DNA of 64,000 nucleotides from Marinobacter sp. HL-58 (GTDB lineage: Bacteria > Pseudomonadota > Gammaproteobacteria > Pseudomonadales > Oleiphilaceae): assembly GCF_001314605.1 (NCBI RefSeq), contig NZ_LIHP01000001.1, positions 310,001-374,000 of the forward strand, in the 5' to 3' direction. Under the pieces are notes generated by a model. It saw nothing but the letters and a program-made list of their open reading frames with translations. It searched no databases and was not told where the DNA came from. Shown piece by piece: positions 1 through 7,567 of the stretch; positions within the stretch are counted from its first letter, which is position 1, and the number at the start of each line of letters is the position of its first letter. The position numbers and the translations under genes are program-made.

Positions 1-1
1 C

Positions 2-244
2 GCAGCGTACCTGGGCTACGGCTCCTGCCCCCTGACGGTGGAGAATGGTAAGATTGTGCTGGCGGAATTCGGTTACGGCGGTGTTCTGCAGCCGAGTTTC
101 CCCAGGTGGATCAACGACGGCACCAAGGCCACCCGGGCAGCCTGGTGGCTCAAGGCGAAGCAACTGCCAGCGCTGTACTGGCATGGTATGCTGAAAGGAC
201 ACGAGTGGCTGGCCAGCCCGGCTGTTCGTTCACCCAAAGACTGA
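2..244 (+). CDS. Sulfide:quinone oxidoreductase-like flavoprotein, C-terminal fragment
   Basis: This reading frame is open from the window edge, so only the last 80 residues of the protein are present. They resemble the C-terminus of SQR-type FAD-dependent pyridine-nucleotide-disulfide oxidoreductases: a GYGSCPLT segment, then a KIVLAEFGYGG strand, a Phe-Pro, and a terminal helix with LPALYWHGMLKG, as in human and bacterial SQR. In that family this region closes the active site near the quinone. The GTG at 38 is internal and is not the true start. The family oxidises sulfide (or polysulfide) and passes electrons to the quinone pool at the membrane. Whether this member uses sulfide cannot be decided, because the catalytic cysteines lie outside the window. 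Confidence 0.8.
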   Translation, partial: AAYLGYGSCPLTVENGKIVLAEFGYGGVLQPSFPRWINDGTKATRAAWWLKAKQLPALYWHGMLKGHEWLASPAVRSPKD

Positions 245-291
245 CCAGGCTTGCGGAGAAATAGCGCCAGCCAGGAACAAGGGGTGGTTTC

Positions 292-972
292 ATGTGCGGC
301 CGATTTAACGTAAGCGATGATCCCCTGGTACAGGGGCTGCTGGAAGAACTCGGCATCCCTCTGCGAATTGAACCCCGAGTCAATATCGCCCCGGGAGCAA
401 AAGCCGATATCGTTTACGAAACCACCCGGGGGCGGACCCTGCAGGAGGCCATCTGGTCACTGCTCATAGAGCCCAGGCCGGACGGCGGTGGCTACCGCCC
501 CTCACCAAAATACAGCACCTTCAACGCCCGGTCCGGAAGTCTGGAAACCAGCCCGCTCTGGAAAAAACGGTTCCACTCCCAGCGCGCCATCATCCCGGCC
601 AGCGGTTTCCATGAATGGACCGGCGAGAAAGGGCACAAGCAGTGCTACAACATCCATCCGGTCAACAGCGCCATCGCCTTTGGCGGCCTCTATGAACTCT
701 GGGACTTCCAGGGCGATGTTGTCCCGTCATTTACCATCATTACCCTGCCACCACATGCCAGGTTCAGCCATATCCATCCCAAAAGCATGCCGCTCATGCT
801 CAGGCCGGAGGATTTTGACATGTGGTTGGACCCGTACCTGACCAATACCGACCCGCTGCAGCATCTTCTTAAATCCCGTATCCGGCAGCCATTGCTGGTA
901 GAGCCCATCAAGTCACCAGAAAGTCTTGAGAAAACAGGGCAGGGTGAAGAAATTGCGGCGGATGGGGTGTGA
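292..972 (+). CDS. SRAP-domain protein (YedK/HMCES family), abasic-site DNA-protein crosslinker
   Basis: The 226-residue protein starts MCGRF, so removal of Met exposes Cys2, the residue that forms a thiazolidine crosslink with abasic sites in single-stranded DNA. The other family active-site residues are in place: Asn78 (FNARSGSLE), Glu108 (ASGFHEW) and His162 (IHPKSMPLML). Length matches the family (about 220 residues). An AAGGGGTGG stretch before the ATG serves as ribosome binding site. The family protects abasic sites at replication forks and is also called SOS response-associated peptidase. No LexA box is visible immediately upstream, and the gene stands alone between an oxidoreductase gene and a toxin-antitoxin pair. 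Confidence 0.93.
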   Translation: MCGRFNVSDDPLVQGLLEELGIPLRIEPRVNIAPGAKADIVYETTRGRTLQEAIWSLLIEPRPDGGGYRPSPKYSTFNARSGSLETSPLWKKRFHSQRAIIPASGFHEWTGEKGHKQCYNIHPVNSAIAFGGLYELWDFQGDVVPSFTIITLPPHARFSHIHPKSMPLMLRPEDFDMWLDPYLTNTDPLQHLLKSRIRQPLLVEPIKSPESLEKTGQGEEIAADGV

Positions 973-993
973 TAGCCAACCATGAAAAGCCGC

Positions 994-1011
994 GGGAACT
1001 GAACTGACCCC
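994..1011 (+). repeat. Left copy of an imperfect inverted repeat around the toxin-antitoxin pair
   Basis: GGGAACTGAACTGACCCC here is nearly the reverse complement of 1934-1952. The two copies differ by one base and one insertion. They bracket the toxin and antitoxin genes, about 960 bp in all. GGGGTCAG-type ends occur at several kinds of small mobile element, but no transposase is present between the copies. Confidence 0.5.
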
Positions 1012-1064
1012 TATCAGTTGGACATCTTGTCGACGCCTGGCCTGGTTGGTTTTGGTGGATCTTA

Positions 1065-1085
1065 TGTATATACTTTGTATATACA
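1065..1085. promoter_or_regulatory. Perfect palindrome upstream of the toxin gene, probable autoregulatory operator
   Basis: Two copies of the self-complementary octamer GTATATAC, separated by TTT, form a 21-bp perfect palindrome (TGTATATAC-TTT-GTATATACA) that ends 18 bp before the toxin ATG. Type II toxin-antitoxin pairs with ribbon-helix-helix antitoxins usually bind such repeats at their own promoter. The TA-rich repeats could also supply a -10 element. Confidence 0.6.
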
Positions 1086-1103
1086 GAATCAGTGAGGGAT
1101 ACA

Positions 1104-1385
1104 ATGGCGCTGAAATGCTCGTCTGCAGTGAAGCAGAAGCTGGCACAGAAACACGGTGTCAGTCTTGAGGAGGTCCAGCAATGTTTCGCGAACCGGGAAG
1201 GTAATCTGTTAGAGGACAGCAGGGAAGAGCACAAAACTGATCCACCAACCCAGTGGTTTATTTCTGAGACAGACTACGGGCGGCGCCTCAAGGTGGCGTT
1301 TATGCTTATGGGGAGTGACATCATAGTTAAGACAGCTTACGAGCCGAACGAGACCGAAGAGAGAATCTACCAGAAATTCGGGTAA
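1104..1385 (+). CDS. BrnT-like toxin of a type II toxin-antitoxin pair
   Basis: The 93-residue protein has the pattern KHGVSLEEVQQCF, DPPTQWFI, GRRLKVAF and KTAYEPNETEERIY. This resembles the BrnT ribonuclease-toxin layout (KHGIS-EEA, GR-L-VV, I-I-A). Homologues are often labelled 'ADP-ribosyl-(dinitrogen reductase) hydrolase', a name with no visible basis here. The ATG at 1104 is preferred because GAGG lies 7 nt upstream; the GTG at 1092 has no comparable site. The toxin gene comes first and the putative antitoxin follows after 59 nt, the BrnT-BrnA order. RNase activity is inferred from fold resemblance only. Confidence 0.72.
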   Translation: MALKCSSAVKQKLAQKHGVSLEEVQQCFANREGNLLEDSREEHKTDPPTQWFISETDYGRRLKVAFMLMGSDIIVKTAYEPNETEERIYQKFG

Positions 1386-1444
1386 CCCATCGCAACAGTC
1401 GCAGTGACAGAAAACAGAAGAATGAACGCGACGGGAGGAAGAGC

Positions 1445-1786
1445 ATGAGCAAGAAGAAGATTGAAAATACCCCGGAAGCCTGGGAAGACGGAAGCCTGGG
1501 CCGGGATGAAGAGTATGTCCGTGTATCTAAGAACGTGGACGAGTCAGCCTTGAACGAGGCGGCTGGACTCCAGCCTATCTCTATCCGGCTCCAGAAATCG
1601 CTGATTGAAGACTTCAAGATGATCGCGGAGATCAATGGCATTGGATACCAGCCCCTGATTCGCCAGGTGTTAAAGCGATTTGCTGATGCAGAGAAAAAGC
1701 GAATTCTGCGGGAGAGAGCTACAGAATTCCGTGAACTTGGTGATGATGATCCTGATGAGTCCAATGGCAATGTTGCTTGTGGATGA
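1445..1786 (+). CDS. CopG/BrnA-like ribbon-helix-helix antitoxin
   Basis: A 113-residue acidic protein with a disordered N-terminus (roughly residues 1-35). It has a ribbon-helix-helix-like segment at about 43-80: the beta strand PISIRLQKSLIEDF followed by two helices (EINGIGYQPLIRQVLKRF). The tail is charged. A strong GGAGGA ribosome binding site sits 6 nt before the ATG. Position and fold suggest it neutralises the upstream toxin and binds the 1065-1085 palindrome. The 59-nt gap is larger than the overlap seen in many such pairs. Confidence 0.75.
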   Translation: MSKKKIENTPEAWEDGSLGRDEEYVRVSKNVDESALNEAAGLQPISIRLQKSLIEDFKMIAEINGIGYQPLIRQVLKRFADAEKKRILRERATEFRELGDDDPDESNGNVACG

Positions 1787-1933
1787 ACTTGGGTTACTTT
1801 GAGCCAAGTGTGGCAGGGATGCCCATTATGGATTCTGTTGGCACAGTGACCCTACGCCAGAAAACATGCGATTTCACGAAGAGAACAGAAGCAATTGGAG
1901 CCGGATTTTTCCCACACTGGGTGGACCTAATAC

Positions 1934-1952
1934 GGGGTCAGGTTCAGCTCCC
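1934..1952 (-). repeat. Right copy of the inverted repeat around the toxin-antitoxin pair
   Basis: GGGGTCAGGTTCAGCTCCC is the counterpart of 994-1011 in opposite orientation, with one substitution and one extra base. It lies 147 bp after the antitoxin stop codon. Confidence 0.5.
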
Positions 1953-2242
1953 AGTGGTATTGCCAAGCCCATGATTGCGATTGGCAGTTTGAAATCAGTG
2001 ATAAATTGGTTGTAGCCATATGTTGAAGCATCGAGAACTTTGCCTTCTCGGATGGCTACAACTTTAGCTAAGGTCAGTCCAAGTACAGGGAATCGTGATT
2101 GAGAACTAAAACGATAAAGTTTTTATGAGGTGGGTTTGTTATTCCCATCTTTCTCCAAAGCATTTAGAGGATGCCGTAAAGTTTTCTCCGAAGATTCCAG
2201 CTGAACAATGAGAATGGCGACGTCCATGTCGCTCTTTGCTGA

Positions 2243-2341
2243 CTAGAAGAATCCAGCTGCGAATGGAACCACGGATTGGTCGTCCATGATCAGCCATTCG
2301 ACTAGCAGCAGTATTAGCCCGATGAATAGATCTCGGAGCAT
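2243..2341 (-). CDS. Possible 32-residue single-span membrane peptide
   Basis: On the minus strand an ATG at 2341 follows AGGAGAG at a spacing of about 5 nt, an excellent ribosome binding site. It opens a 32-codon frame ending TAG at 2243. The peptide begins MLRDLFIGLILLLVEWLIM, a plausible transmembrane helix, followed by a short tail (DDQSVVPFAAGFF). Small hydrophobic peptides of this size include type I toxins and regulatory membrane peptides, but no specific family is recognised and no antisense RNA was identified. The frame is too short for coding statistics, so it may be chance. Support comes from the ribosome binding site and the helix together. Confidence 0.4.
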   Translation of the reverse strand: MLRDLFIGLILLLVEWLIMDDQSVVPFAAGFF

Positions 2342-2424
2342 AATACTCTCCTGTTTATAAAGAGGGAGCGGTCAACAAAAAAACTTGACGCATGTGCTGA
2401 ATGTGTCCATTATTCATCACTAAT

Positions 2425-2445
2425 ACACCTTGCGAGGTGTTTTTT
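2425..2445 (+). terminator. Terminator-like hairpin with T run
   Basis: ACACCT-TGCG-AGGTGT followed by TTTTT reads as an intrinsic terminator for plus-strand transcription. No plus-strand gene is recognised immediately upstream, so the transcript it would end is unknown. Confidence 0.45.
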
Positions 2446-2720
2446 GTCTCAGCTCCTAGCCTATGGAAACGAGATTTAGGGGTGTAGCCTCACCTACACT
2501 CCTTCCCCTTCCTCTATACCTGAAGCATTTCAGGTATGTATATCATGACAGCGCATAAGCCGTTTGTCTCTTTCCCCCCATTGCAATTAGCTTTATTTAT
2601 GAATTAGCCTATAGCTTTACGCTATTAGGTTTTCTATGATTGTTGGCGGTTCGATGTGACTCTAATTCGGTCTCCGTTGACATTTGGTTGACACATAAGC
2701 GCAATGACTAACTTTGAAGC

Positions 2721-2750
2721 AAAAAAAGCCCCTGAAATCAGGGGCTTTCT
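2721..2750 (-). terminator. Intrinsic terminator of ssrA
   Basis: In the minus-strand direction AGCCCCTGA-TT-TCAGGGGCT is followed by a run of seven Ts. It starts 11 nt beyond the mature tmRNA 3' end. Confidence 0.88.
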
Positions 2751-2760
2751 TTTGGTTGTT

Positions 2761-3121
2761 TGGTGGAGACGGCGGGAATTGAACCCGCGTCCGCCAGTAC
2801 TCAGCCTTGAGGTCTACATGTTTAGCGTCTCTCTATTGATTTAAGTTCAAGCGACCCGAGAGTCAGGGTGCAAGAACCGAGCTCTTTGAATCTTAGCCTC
2901 TAACCAGTGAGCTCTGGTTAAAGGAGCATCCCGTAAGCGATGACGTCCTGAGATGTTGCTTCCGGGCTACGGGCGACCCGGTCAGGACGACTAGCAGCTT
3001 ACGCTGCTAGTGCGTAGTTTTCGTCGTTTGCGACTATTGCGTTGCAGCTTTGGATTAACTTGGCTGCCATCTCGACATGCACCCAAGGGTTCGCCACCAG
3101 CGTCGAAGCCATGTCGTCCCC
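2761..3121 (-). ncRNA. ssrA: Transfer-messenger RNA (tmRNA)
   Basis: The minus strand reads GGGGACGACATGG at the 5' end (3121) and ends in a T arm (GGTTCAATTCCC) and CGTCTCCACCA (2761). The two ends pair into an alanine-type acceptor stem with encoded CCA. The internal reading frame at 3031-2999 resumes at GCA and encodes the tag ANDENYALAA followed by TAA, identical to the E. coli tag. The single RNA is about 361 nt, a usual length for the one-piece form. It rescues ribosomes stalled on broken mRNAs together with SmpB, whose gene lies 1.6 kb away on the same strand. The 3' end faces the AT-rich, possibly mobile stretch at 1-2.7 kb. Confidence 0.97.
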
Positions 3122-3129
3122 TTATGATC

Positions 3130-3159
3130 AGTATATGTGTCCGGTTTGCCGGACTTCAA
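3130..3159 (-). promoter_or_regulatory. Sigma-70 promoter of ssrA
   Basis: On the minus strand TTGAAG (3159-3154) and TATACT (3135-3130) are 18 bp apart. The -10 ends 8 nt before the mature tmRNA 5' end. The spacer carries the palindrome TCCGG-CAAA-CCGGA, which could be an operator. Confidence 0.82.
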
Positions 3160-3202
3160 CCTTTGTTTGTTGTTGTTTTGTGGTTTCGGCCTGTAGTTGT
3201 AC

Positions 3203-4630
3203 CTATGCCACTTGCTCTGTTGTGTTTCCGGAAGCGCCTTTTCTGCCTGCCAGTGCGGCGTGGCTGAGGGCCTCGAAGCTTTGCCGGAAATAGTCCATCA
3301 CCGCATCCGGGTCGGCGTGGATGGCCTTGTCGACAGTAATGCCGAACTGCACGGTACCGGCGTAACTGAGAATGCTCATGCCGATGCCGATGTTGCCGCT
3401 CTGGGGCACCCAGAACATGGGCTGGGTCAGTTTGCTGCCCGCCAGGTACAGGGCTTCTTTCGGCCCCGGCACGTTGGTCAGTACCGCCGAGGCTTTGTTG
3501 CTGAGCAGGCTCAGGGCACGCCGTTCAATAACATCGGGGCCGCGGCCGAACAAATCAAGAAGGCTGTAGGTGACCTGGGCCTGGTAGGACCGCTTCAGCC
3601 GGTTCATGTTTTCCTGTACCTGTCGGAAGCACATGAGCGGGTCCATAACTTCCAGCGGCAGGGTCACCAGTACCAGCCCGAACTTGTTGCCCAGGGTTTC
3701 TATGGGTTGATCCAGTGGCCGCAGGTTGAACGGAACGGCAACGCGGATTCCGCATTCAGGGACAGGTTCCTGATGCTCGGCAAAATGCCGTTGTAGAGCC
3801 CCGGTAACGGTGCACAGCAGTGCATCGTTGATTGTGCCGCCAAGGGCCCTGGCGCAGGCCTTTACCTCGGCCAGGTCCAGCGGGTCTGCCCAGGCCACCT
3901 GTTTACGCCCGGACAGCGGTTCCTTCAGACCGGTTTTCGGTTCAACGGGGGCCAGGCCGAGTTTGATTAGGTCCAGGGCCACAGCGCCGGCTGTGGATGC
4001 CAGTTTAAGAGGGTAGTCGGGCTCCTCCCGGACGGACTGTATGAACAGTTTGCCCTGGTTTGTGGCGGTCTGGATGTTGTCCACTGCGCGGTGGAATAAT
4101 TGTCGGAATGAGGATTTCCGGTGCGGTTTTGATCGGCGTTTCGATGCCACTTTGCGTAGCCTGGGCTCCGGTGTTTTGTCCGTCAGTGACAGCATGACCC
4201 GCACCAGTGAGATGCCGTCGGCAATACAGTGGTGGATGCGAATCAACAGGGCGCCACCGCCTTCGTAGTTGTCGATGTAATGCATCTGCCAGAGCGGTTG
4301 CTGGAAATCCAGGGCGGTACTGTTCATGTCACTGACCAGTTTCTGGAGTTCGGCTTTGTCTGCCTTGCCGGGCAGGGCGATCTGGTGGAGGTGGTTGTCC
4401 AGGTCGAAAAGAGGATCATCCAGCCAGTAGGCCCGGTCGCCATTGTTCACAACCCGCTGGCGGAAGCGATTGAAGCACAGGAAGCGTTCTTCAATTATGC
4501 GCCTGAGGCGGGTCATGGAAATTGGGCTTTCCAGCATCCACACCCCGCAGATCATCATGTGGTTCTGGGGTGTGTCCATTCGCAGCCAGGCGTGGTCAAC
4601 GGCGGACATGGGGGTCTGTTTGGGTGACAT
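3203..4630 (-). CDS. Wax ester synthase / diacylglycerol acyltransferase (WS/DGAT family)
   Basis: The protein is 475 residues from the ATG at 4630, which follows GGGAGAG; an upstream in-frame extension of 27 codons is not needed. The catalytic HHxxxDG motif is at residues 133-139 (HHCIADG) and the second family signature, a GG-IND segment, lies mid-protein. Members esterify fatty alcohols or diacylglycerol with acyl-CoA to make storage wax esters or triacylglycerols at the inner membrane. The N-terminus (MSAVDHAWLRMDT) differs from the two characterised Marinobacter enzymes WS1 and WS2 as remembered, so this may be a further paralogue of unknown substrate preference. It is a lone gene between ssrA and smpB. 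Confidence 0.93.
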   Translation of the reverse strand: MSPKQTPMSAVDHAWLRMDTPQNHMMICGVWMLESPISMTRLRRIIEERFLCFNRFRQRVVNNGDRAYWLDDPLFDLDNHLHQIALPGKADKAELQKLVSDMNSTALDFQQPLWQMHYIDNYEGGGALLIRIHHCIADGISLVRVMLSLTDKTPEPRLRKVASKRRSKPHRKSSFRQLFHRAVDNIQTATNQGKLFIQSVREEPDYPLKLASTAGAVALDLIKLGLAPVEPKTGLKEPLSGRKQVAWADPLDLAEVKACARALGGTINDALLCTVTGALQRHFAEHQEPVPECGIRVAVPFNLRPLDQPIETLGNKFGLVLVTLPLEVMDPLMCFRQVQENMNRLKRSYQAQVTYSLLDLFGRGPDVIERRALSLLSNKASAVLTNVPGPKEALYLAGSKLTQPMFWVPQSGNIGIGMSILSYAGTVQFGITVDKAIHADPDAVMDYFRQSFEALSHAALAGRKGASGNTTEQVA

Positions 4631-4770
4631 AAGCTCTCCCTTTGCCATGCACCGGGATTCCCGAGTATAGGCCCGTTGGGAATCTGAACAAAGAGAGTGA
4701 GTATGCGACACACCGGCCGGCTCTGCCCATGACCGGTGTCAGATATTCTGCAATTAATCCGTTGCCGTTG

Positions 4771-5250
4771 TCAGACGTTGTTTTCCCTCAGGATACGCTG
4801 TTTCTGGCGGTTCCAGTCCCGTTCTTTTTCCGTGGCACGTTTGTCGAAAAGCTTTTTGCCTTTCACCAGGGCGATTTCGCACTTTACCTTGTTTTTCTTC
4901 CAGTACAGCGCAAGGGGAATGCAGGTGTAGCCGGCCTGATTCACCTTGCCCACGATCTTGGCAATTTCCTTGGAGTGCAGAAGCAGCTTGCGGGTACGGG
5001 TCGGGTCCGCGATAACGTGGGTGGATGCCGTGATCAAGGGTGTGATATGAGAGCCGAGCAGCCAGGCTTCACCATCTTTCAGCAGAACATAGGCGTCGGT
5101 CAGCTGTGCCTTGCCGGCGCGCAAGGATTTTACTTCCCAGCCCAGCAGGGCGAGGCCAGCCTCGAAGCGTTCCTCGATGTGGTACTCGTGTTTTGCCTTT
5201 TTGTTCAGGGCAATGGTGGCGCTCGGTGCGCCGGGTTTCTTCTTGCTCAT
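4771..5250 (-). CDS. smpB: SsrA-binding protein SmpB
   Basis: The 159-residue protein has the full SmpB fold: an N-terminal barrel with [29 protein letters not shown], the central [10 protein letters not shown], and the basic C-terminal tail [17 protein letters not shown], which occupies the decoding centre of the stalled ribosome. It binds the tRNA-like part of tmRNA and delivers it to the A site with EF-Tu. It lies on the same strand as ssrA but is separated from it by the acyltransferase gene. It is divergent from the transporter gene that follows. Confidence 0.97.
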   Translation of the reverse strand: MSKKKPGAPSATIALNKKAKHEYHIEERFEAGLALLGWEVKSLRAGKAQLTDAYVLLKDGEAWLLGSHITPLITASTHVIADPTRTRKLLLHSKEIAKIVGKVNQAGYTCIPLALYWKKNKVKCEIALVKGKKLFDKRATEKERDWNRQKQRILRENNV

Positions 5251-5429
5251 GAATCGATGATCCGGAGTCGGACAAGGAATTTACCGGGCGTAATCATGCC
5301 GGAAAAGCGCGCATTGTAGCTCAGTAGTGCCAGACCGGTCACGAAATCGGCGTGATTGGCTGTATCGATGGTCGTATGGGGTGTAATTCCTCCGCTACAA
5401 TGTCACCTCAGATGTCGTCAGGGAATGGA

Positions 5430-7046
5430 ATGCCTACTCCATACGAAACACAAATCGGGTCCTGGACCCGGCCAACGACCTTCTTCTGGGCCGCAACCGG
5501 AGCAACGTTCGGGCTGGCAAACGTGTGGCAGTTCCCCTACCTGGCGGGCAAGCATGGTGGTGGGCTGTTCATTCTGCTCTATCTGCTGTGCCTGCTGCTG
5601 GTAACCCTGCCCCTGATGATCACGGAGTCCGCCATGGGGCGGCATTCCCGCCACGGCCTGGTGCTGGCGCTGGATGGTTATGTGCGCCGGGCCCGGTGCT
5701 CACGCCTGTGGGTGTGGGCTGGCAGGCTGGGTGTTCTGGCAGCGCTTGTGGTTCTTTCCTTCACTGCTGTATTCGGTGCCATCGCTCTGGCCTACGTGTT
5801 CTATGGCGCCATAGGCCGCTTCATGGGGGCTGGTGAGGCCGAGACGGCGGCCACACTGTCTGCACTGGTCACGGATCCTGAGGACTATCGGGTATTCATG
5901 GCCTGGCACGGGTTTTTCCTGTTGTTGGTGGTCTGGGTTTCGATGCAGGGGGTGGTCGACGGGATTGAACGCGCCGTGCGGGTAGTGGCGCCATTCATGT
6001 TGCTTATGTTGTTGGTCCTGTTTGGCCTGGCCGTGTGGAGCGGCGAGTTTCGCAGCGCGTCTGATCTGATGCTCAGCTTCCATCCCGATGATGTAACCCC
6101 TGAAAGCCTTCAGGCCGCCCTTTTTCACGCCTTCTTTACTCTTGGGCTGGGCATGGGTGTATGGACCCTGTTTGGTGCCTACACGCCTGCAGGCACCCAT
6201 CTCAAGCGGTCTGTGCTGGCGGTAGTGCTGATGGATACCCTGATCGCCATTGTAGCCGGCCTGGCGATCTACTCGCTGGTGCCCGGAGGCCATTCCATGG
6301 AGGGCGAGCGGGGATTCGGCCTGCTTTTCCTGTCCCTGCCGGTGGCATTGGCGGATCTGCCGGGCAGCCAGTTCCTGGTTACAACAGTCTTTCTGGTTGT
6401 TGTCATGATTGTATGGACAACGTCGCTGTCCCTGCTGGAGCCGGTTGTCGGGTGGTTCCGGGAATGGACAGGGGCGCCCCGGGGCTGGTCCGTTTTCCTG
6501 ATGGGGATTCTGGCCTGGCTGGTGGGGCTGGGGTCTCTGCTGTCGTTCAATGCCCTGTCGGAAGAACGTTTTGCCGGTGGCACCATCTTCCGGTGGCTTG
6601 AGTTGGCAGCCGGTGGCCTGTTGATTCCTCTGGTGAGCATCCTGATTGCGTTGTTTGCCGGCTGGTGTCTGACCCGTAATCTGACTTTCACCATACTGGG
6701 CAGGGCTCCGGGGCTGTTCAGGGGCATCTGGTTCTGGGTTATGCGATTGGTGCTTCCTCTGGTGGTGGCGTATATCGGTGTTCAGTATACGGCGGTCTCT
6801 CTGGCGACCATGTGCAATACCGGCAGTGCTGCTCTCTGGTGCAGCCCTGCGGAAGCGGTTGCCACCGACTCGATGCACCCGCAGGACTCCGAAGAGGAAA
6901 CCCCGGAAGCCGAAAGTAAAGGGAGTGAAGCCGGCCGGGAGGATGAGGAACAACCCTCCGATTCGGAGGGTGACAGGGGCCAGGATGAAGAGAATGGACA
7001 GGAAGAGGGTCCCAAGGAGGACGAGATCCTTTATCATAGCGTCTGA
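5430..7046 (+). CDS. Sodium-dependent neurotransmitter:sodium symporter (NSS/SNF) family transporter
   Basis: A polytopic membrane protein of about 538 residues with roughly eleven or twelve hydrophobic spans. The opening segment SWTRPTTFFWAATGATFGLANVWQFPYLAGKHGGG is the NSS signature in which TM1 unwinds around sodium and substrate. The family imports amino acids or related small molecules. The ATG at 5430 is chosen because homologues start close to TM1 and AGGGA lies upstream; ATGs at 5400 and 5412 and a GTG at 5352 are alternatives. Oddly, it ends with an extremely acidic tail of about 70 residues (many Glu and Asp), presumably cytoplasmic. The substrate is unknown. Confidence 0.9.
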   Translation: MPTPYETQIGSWTRPTTFFWAATGATFGLANVWQFPYLAGKHGGGLFILLYLLCLLLVTLPLMITESAMGRHSRHGLVLALDGYVRRARCSRLWVWAGRLGVLAALVVLSFTAVFGAIALAYVFYGAIGRFMGAGEAETAATLSALVTDPEDYRVFMAWHGFFLLLVVWVSMQGVVDGIERAVRVVAPFMLLMLLVLFGLAVWSGEFRSASDLMLSFHPDDVTPESLQAALFHAFFTLGLGMGVWTLFGAYTPAGTHLKRSVLAVVLMDTLIAIVAGLAIYSLVPGGHSMEGERGFGLLFLSLPVALADLPGSQFLVTTVFLVVVMIVWTTSLSLLEPVVGWFREWTGAPRGWSVFLMGILAWLVGLGSLLSFNALSEERFAGGTIFRWLELAAGGLLIPLVSILIALFAGWCLTRNLTFTILGRAPGLFRGIWFWVMRLVLPLVVAYIGVQYTAVSLATMCNTGSAALWCSPAEAVATDSMHPQDSEEETPEAESKGSEAGREDEEQPSDSEGDRGQDEENGQEEGPKEDEILYHSV

Positions 7047-7120
7047 GAAAGACTGGCTTCGCTGGTACGGCGCCGAAGTGTCTTCTATTCAAGTGTGTAT
7101 AAGCAGGATGTTCGCCTCTA

Positions 7121-7567
7121 ATGCCCCATCAGATCGATAAAACCGCGCTGGTTATGCATCCGGCAGATCGTATGTTCCACCTGGTCAACGATGTGGCCCG
7201 CTACCCTGAATTTCTTCCCTGGTGTGCCGACACCGAAATACACGAAGAGACCGGCGACCAGATCGTGGCTTCCATGGATATCGCAAAGGGCGGTATTCGT
7301 CATCGCCTGACCACTCGTAACCAGCTGTTGCTTCCCGATACCATTGAAATGAACCTGGTGGACGGGCCGTTCAGGAATCTCAGTGGGCGCTGGCATTTCA
7401 GGTCCCTTGATGACAACGCCTGCAAGGTTATTCTCACCCTGGAGTTCGAGTTTTCCGGATCCCTGTCGCGAATGACGTTCGGGCCGGTGTTCAGTCAGGC
7501 GGCGAACACAATGGTAGATGCATTCTGTCGCCGTGCTGACGAACTCTACCGCGGAGGTGCGTCTTGA
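7121..7567 (+). CDS. ratA: RatA/PasT family START-domain protein (COQ10-like)
   Basis: The 148-residue protein matches E. coli RatA: an ALVMHPADRMFHLVNDVARYPEFLPWC start, GGIRHRLTTRNQL, then MNLVDGPFRNLSGRWHF and a C-terminal helix (FSQAANTMVDAFCRRADELY). The START/polyketide-cyclase fold binds hydrophobic ligands. In mitochondria the homologue COQ10 chaperones ubiquinone, while in E. coli RatA was reported to block 70S ribosome assembly. The lipid-binding role is the better supported one for the family. Its stop codon overlaps the start of rnfH, indicating translational coupling. Confidence 0.9.
   Translation: MPHQIDKTALVMHPADRMFHLVNDVARYPEFLPWCADTEIHEETGDQIVASMDIAKGGIRHRLTTRNQLLLPDTIEMNLVDGPFRNLSGRWHFRSLDDNACKVILTLEFEFSGSLSRMTFGPVFSQAANTMVDAFCRRADELYRGGAS

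Larger units (their letters stand above)
1787..2760. other. AT-richer, gene-poor stretch between the toxin-antitoxin pair and the ssrA 3' end
   Basis: Apart from one possible 32-codon gene (2243-2341, minus) no convincing coding region is seen in about 970 bp. The base composition is visibly richer in A/T than the flanking chromosome. The stretch holds a right-hand inverted repeat copy (1934-1952), a terminator-like hairpin (2425-2445), a perfect 9-bp hairpin with a 4-nt loop (ATACCTGAA at 2516-2524 and 2529-2537), weaker hairpins near 2480-2500 and 2605-2630, and the ssrA terminator. It lies exactly downstream of the tmRNA 3' end, a common integration site for islands, so it may be a decayed island. 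Confidence 0.55.

Noticed and set aside
1777..1974. 65-codon frame starting inside the antitoxin gene
   Set aside because: It overlaps the antitoxin end, has no good ribosome binding site, runs across the right inverted repeat, and its product resembles nothing known.
992..2784. Possible att direct repeat: GCGGGAACTGAAC (992-1004) versus GCGGGAATTGAAC in the ssrA T arm (2772-2784)
   Set aside because: The match is 12 of 13 bases but short, the T arm sequence is generic to tRNA-like genes, and there is no integrase between the copies. It is not enough to call attachment sites.
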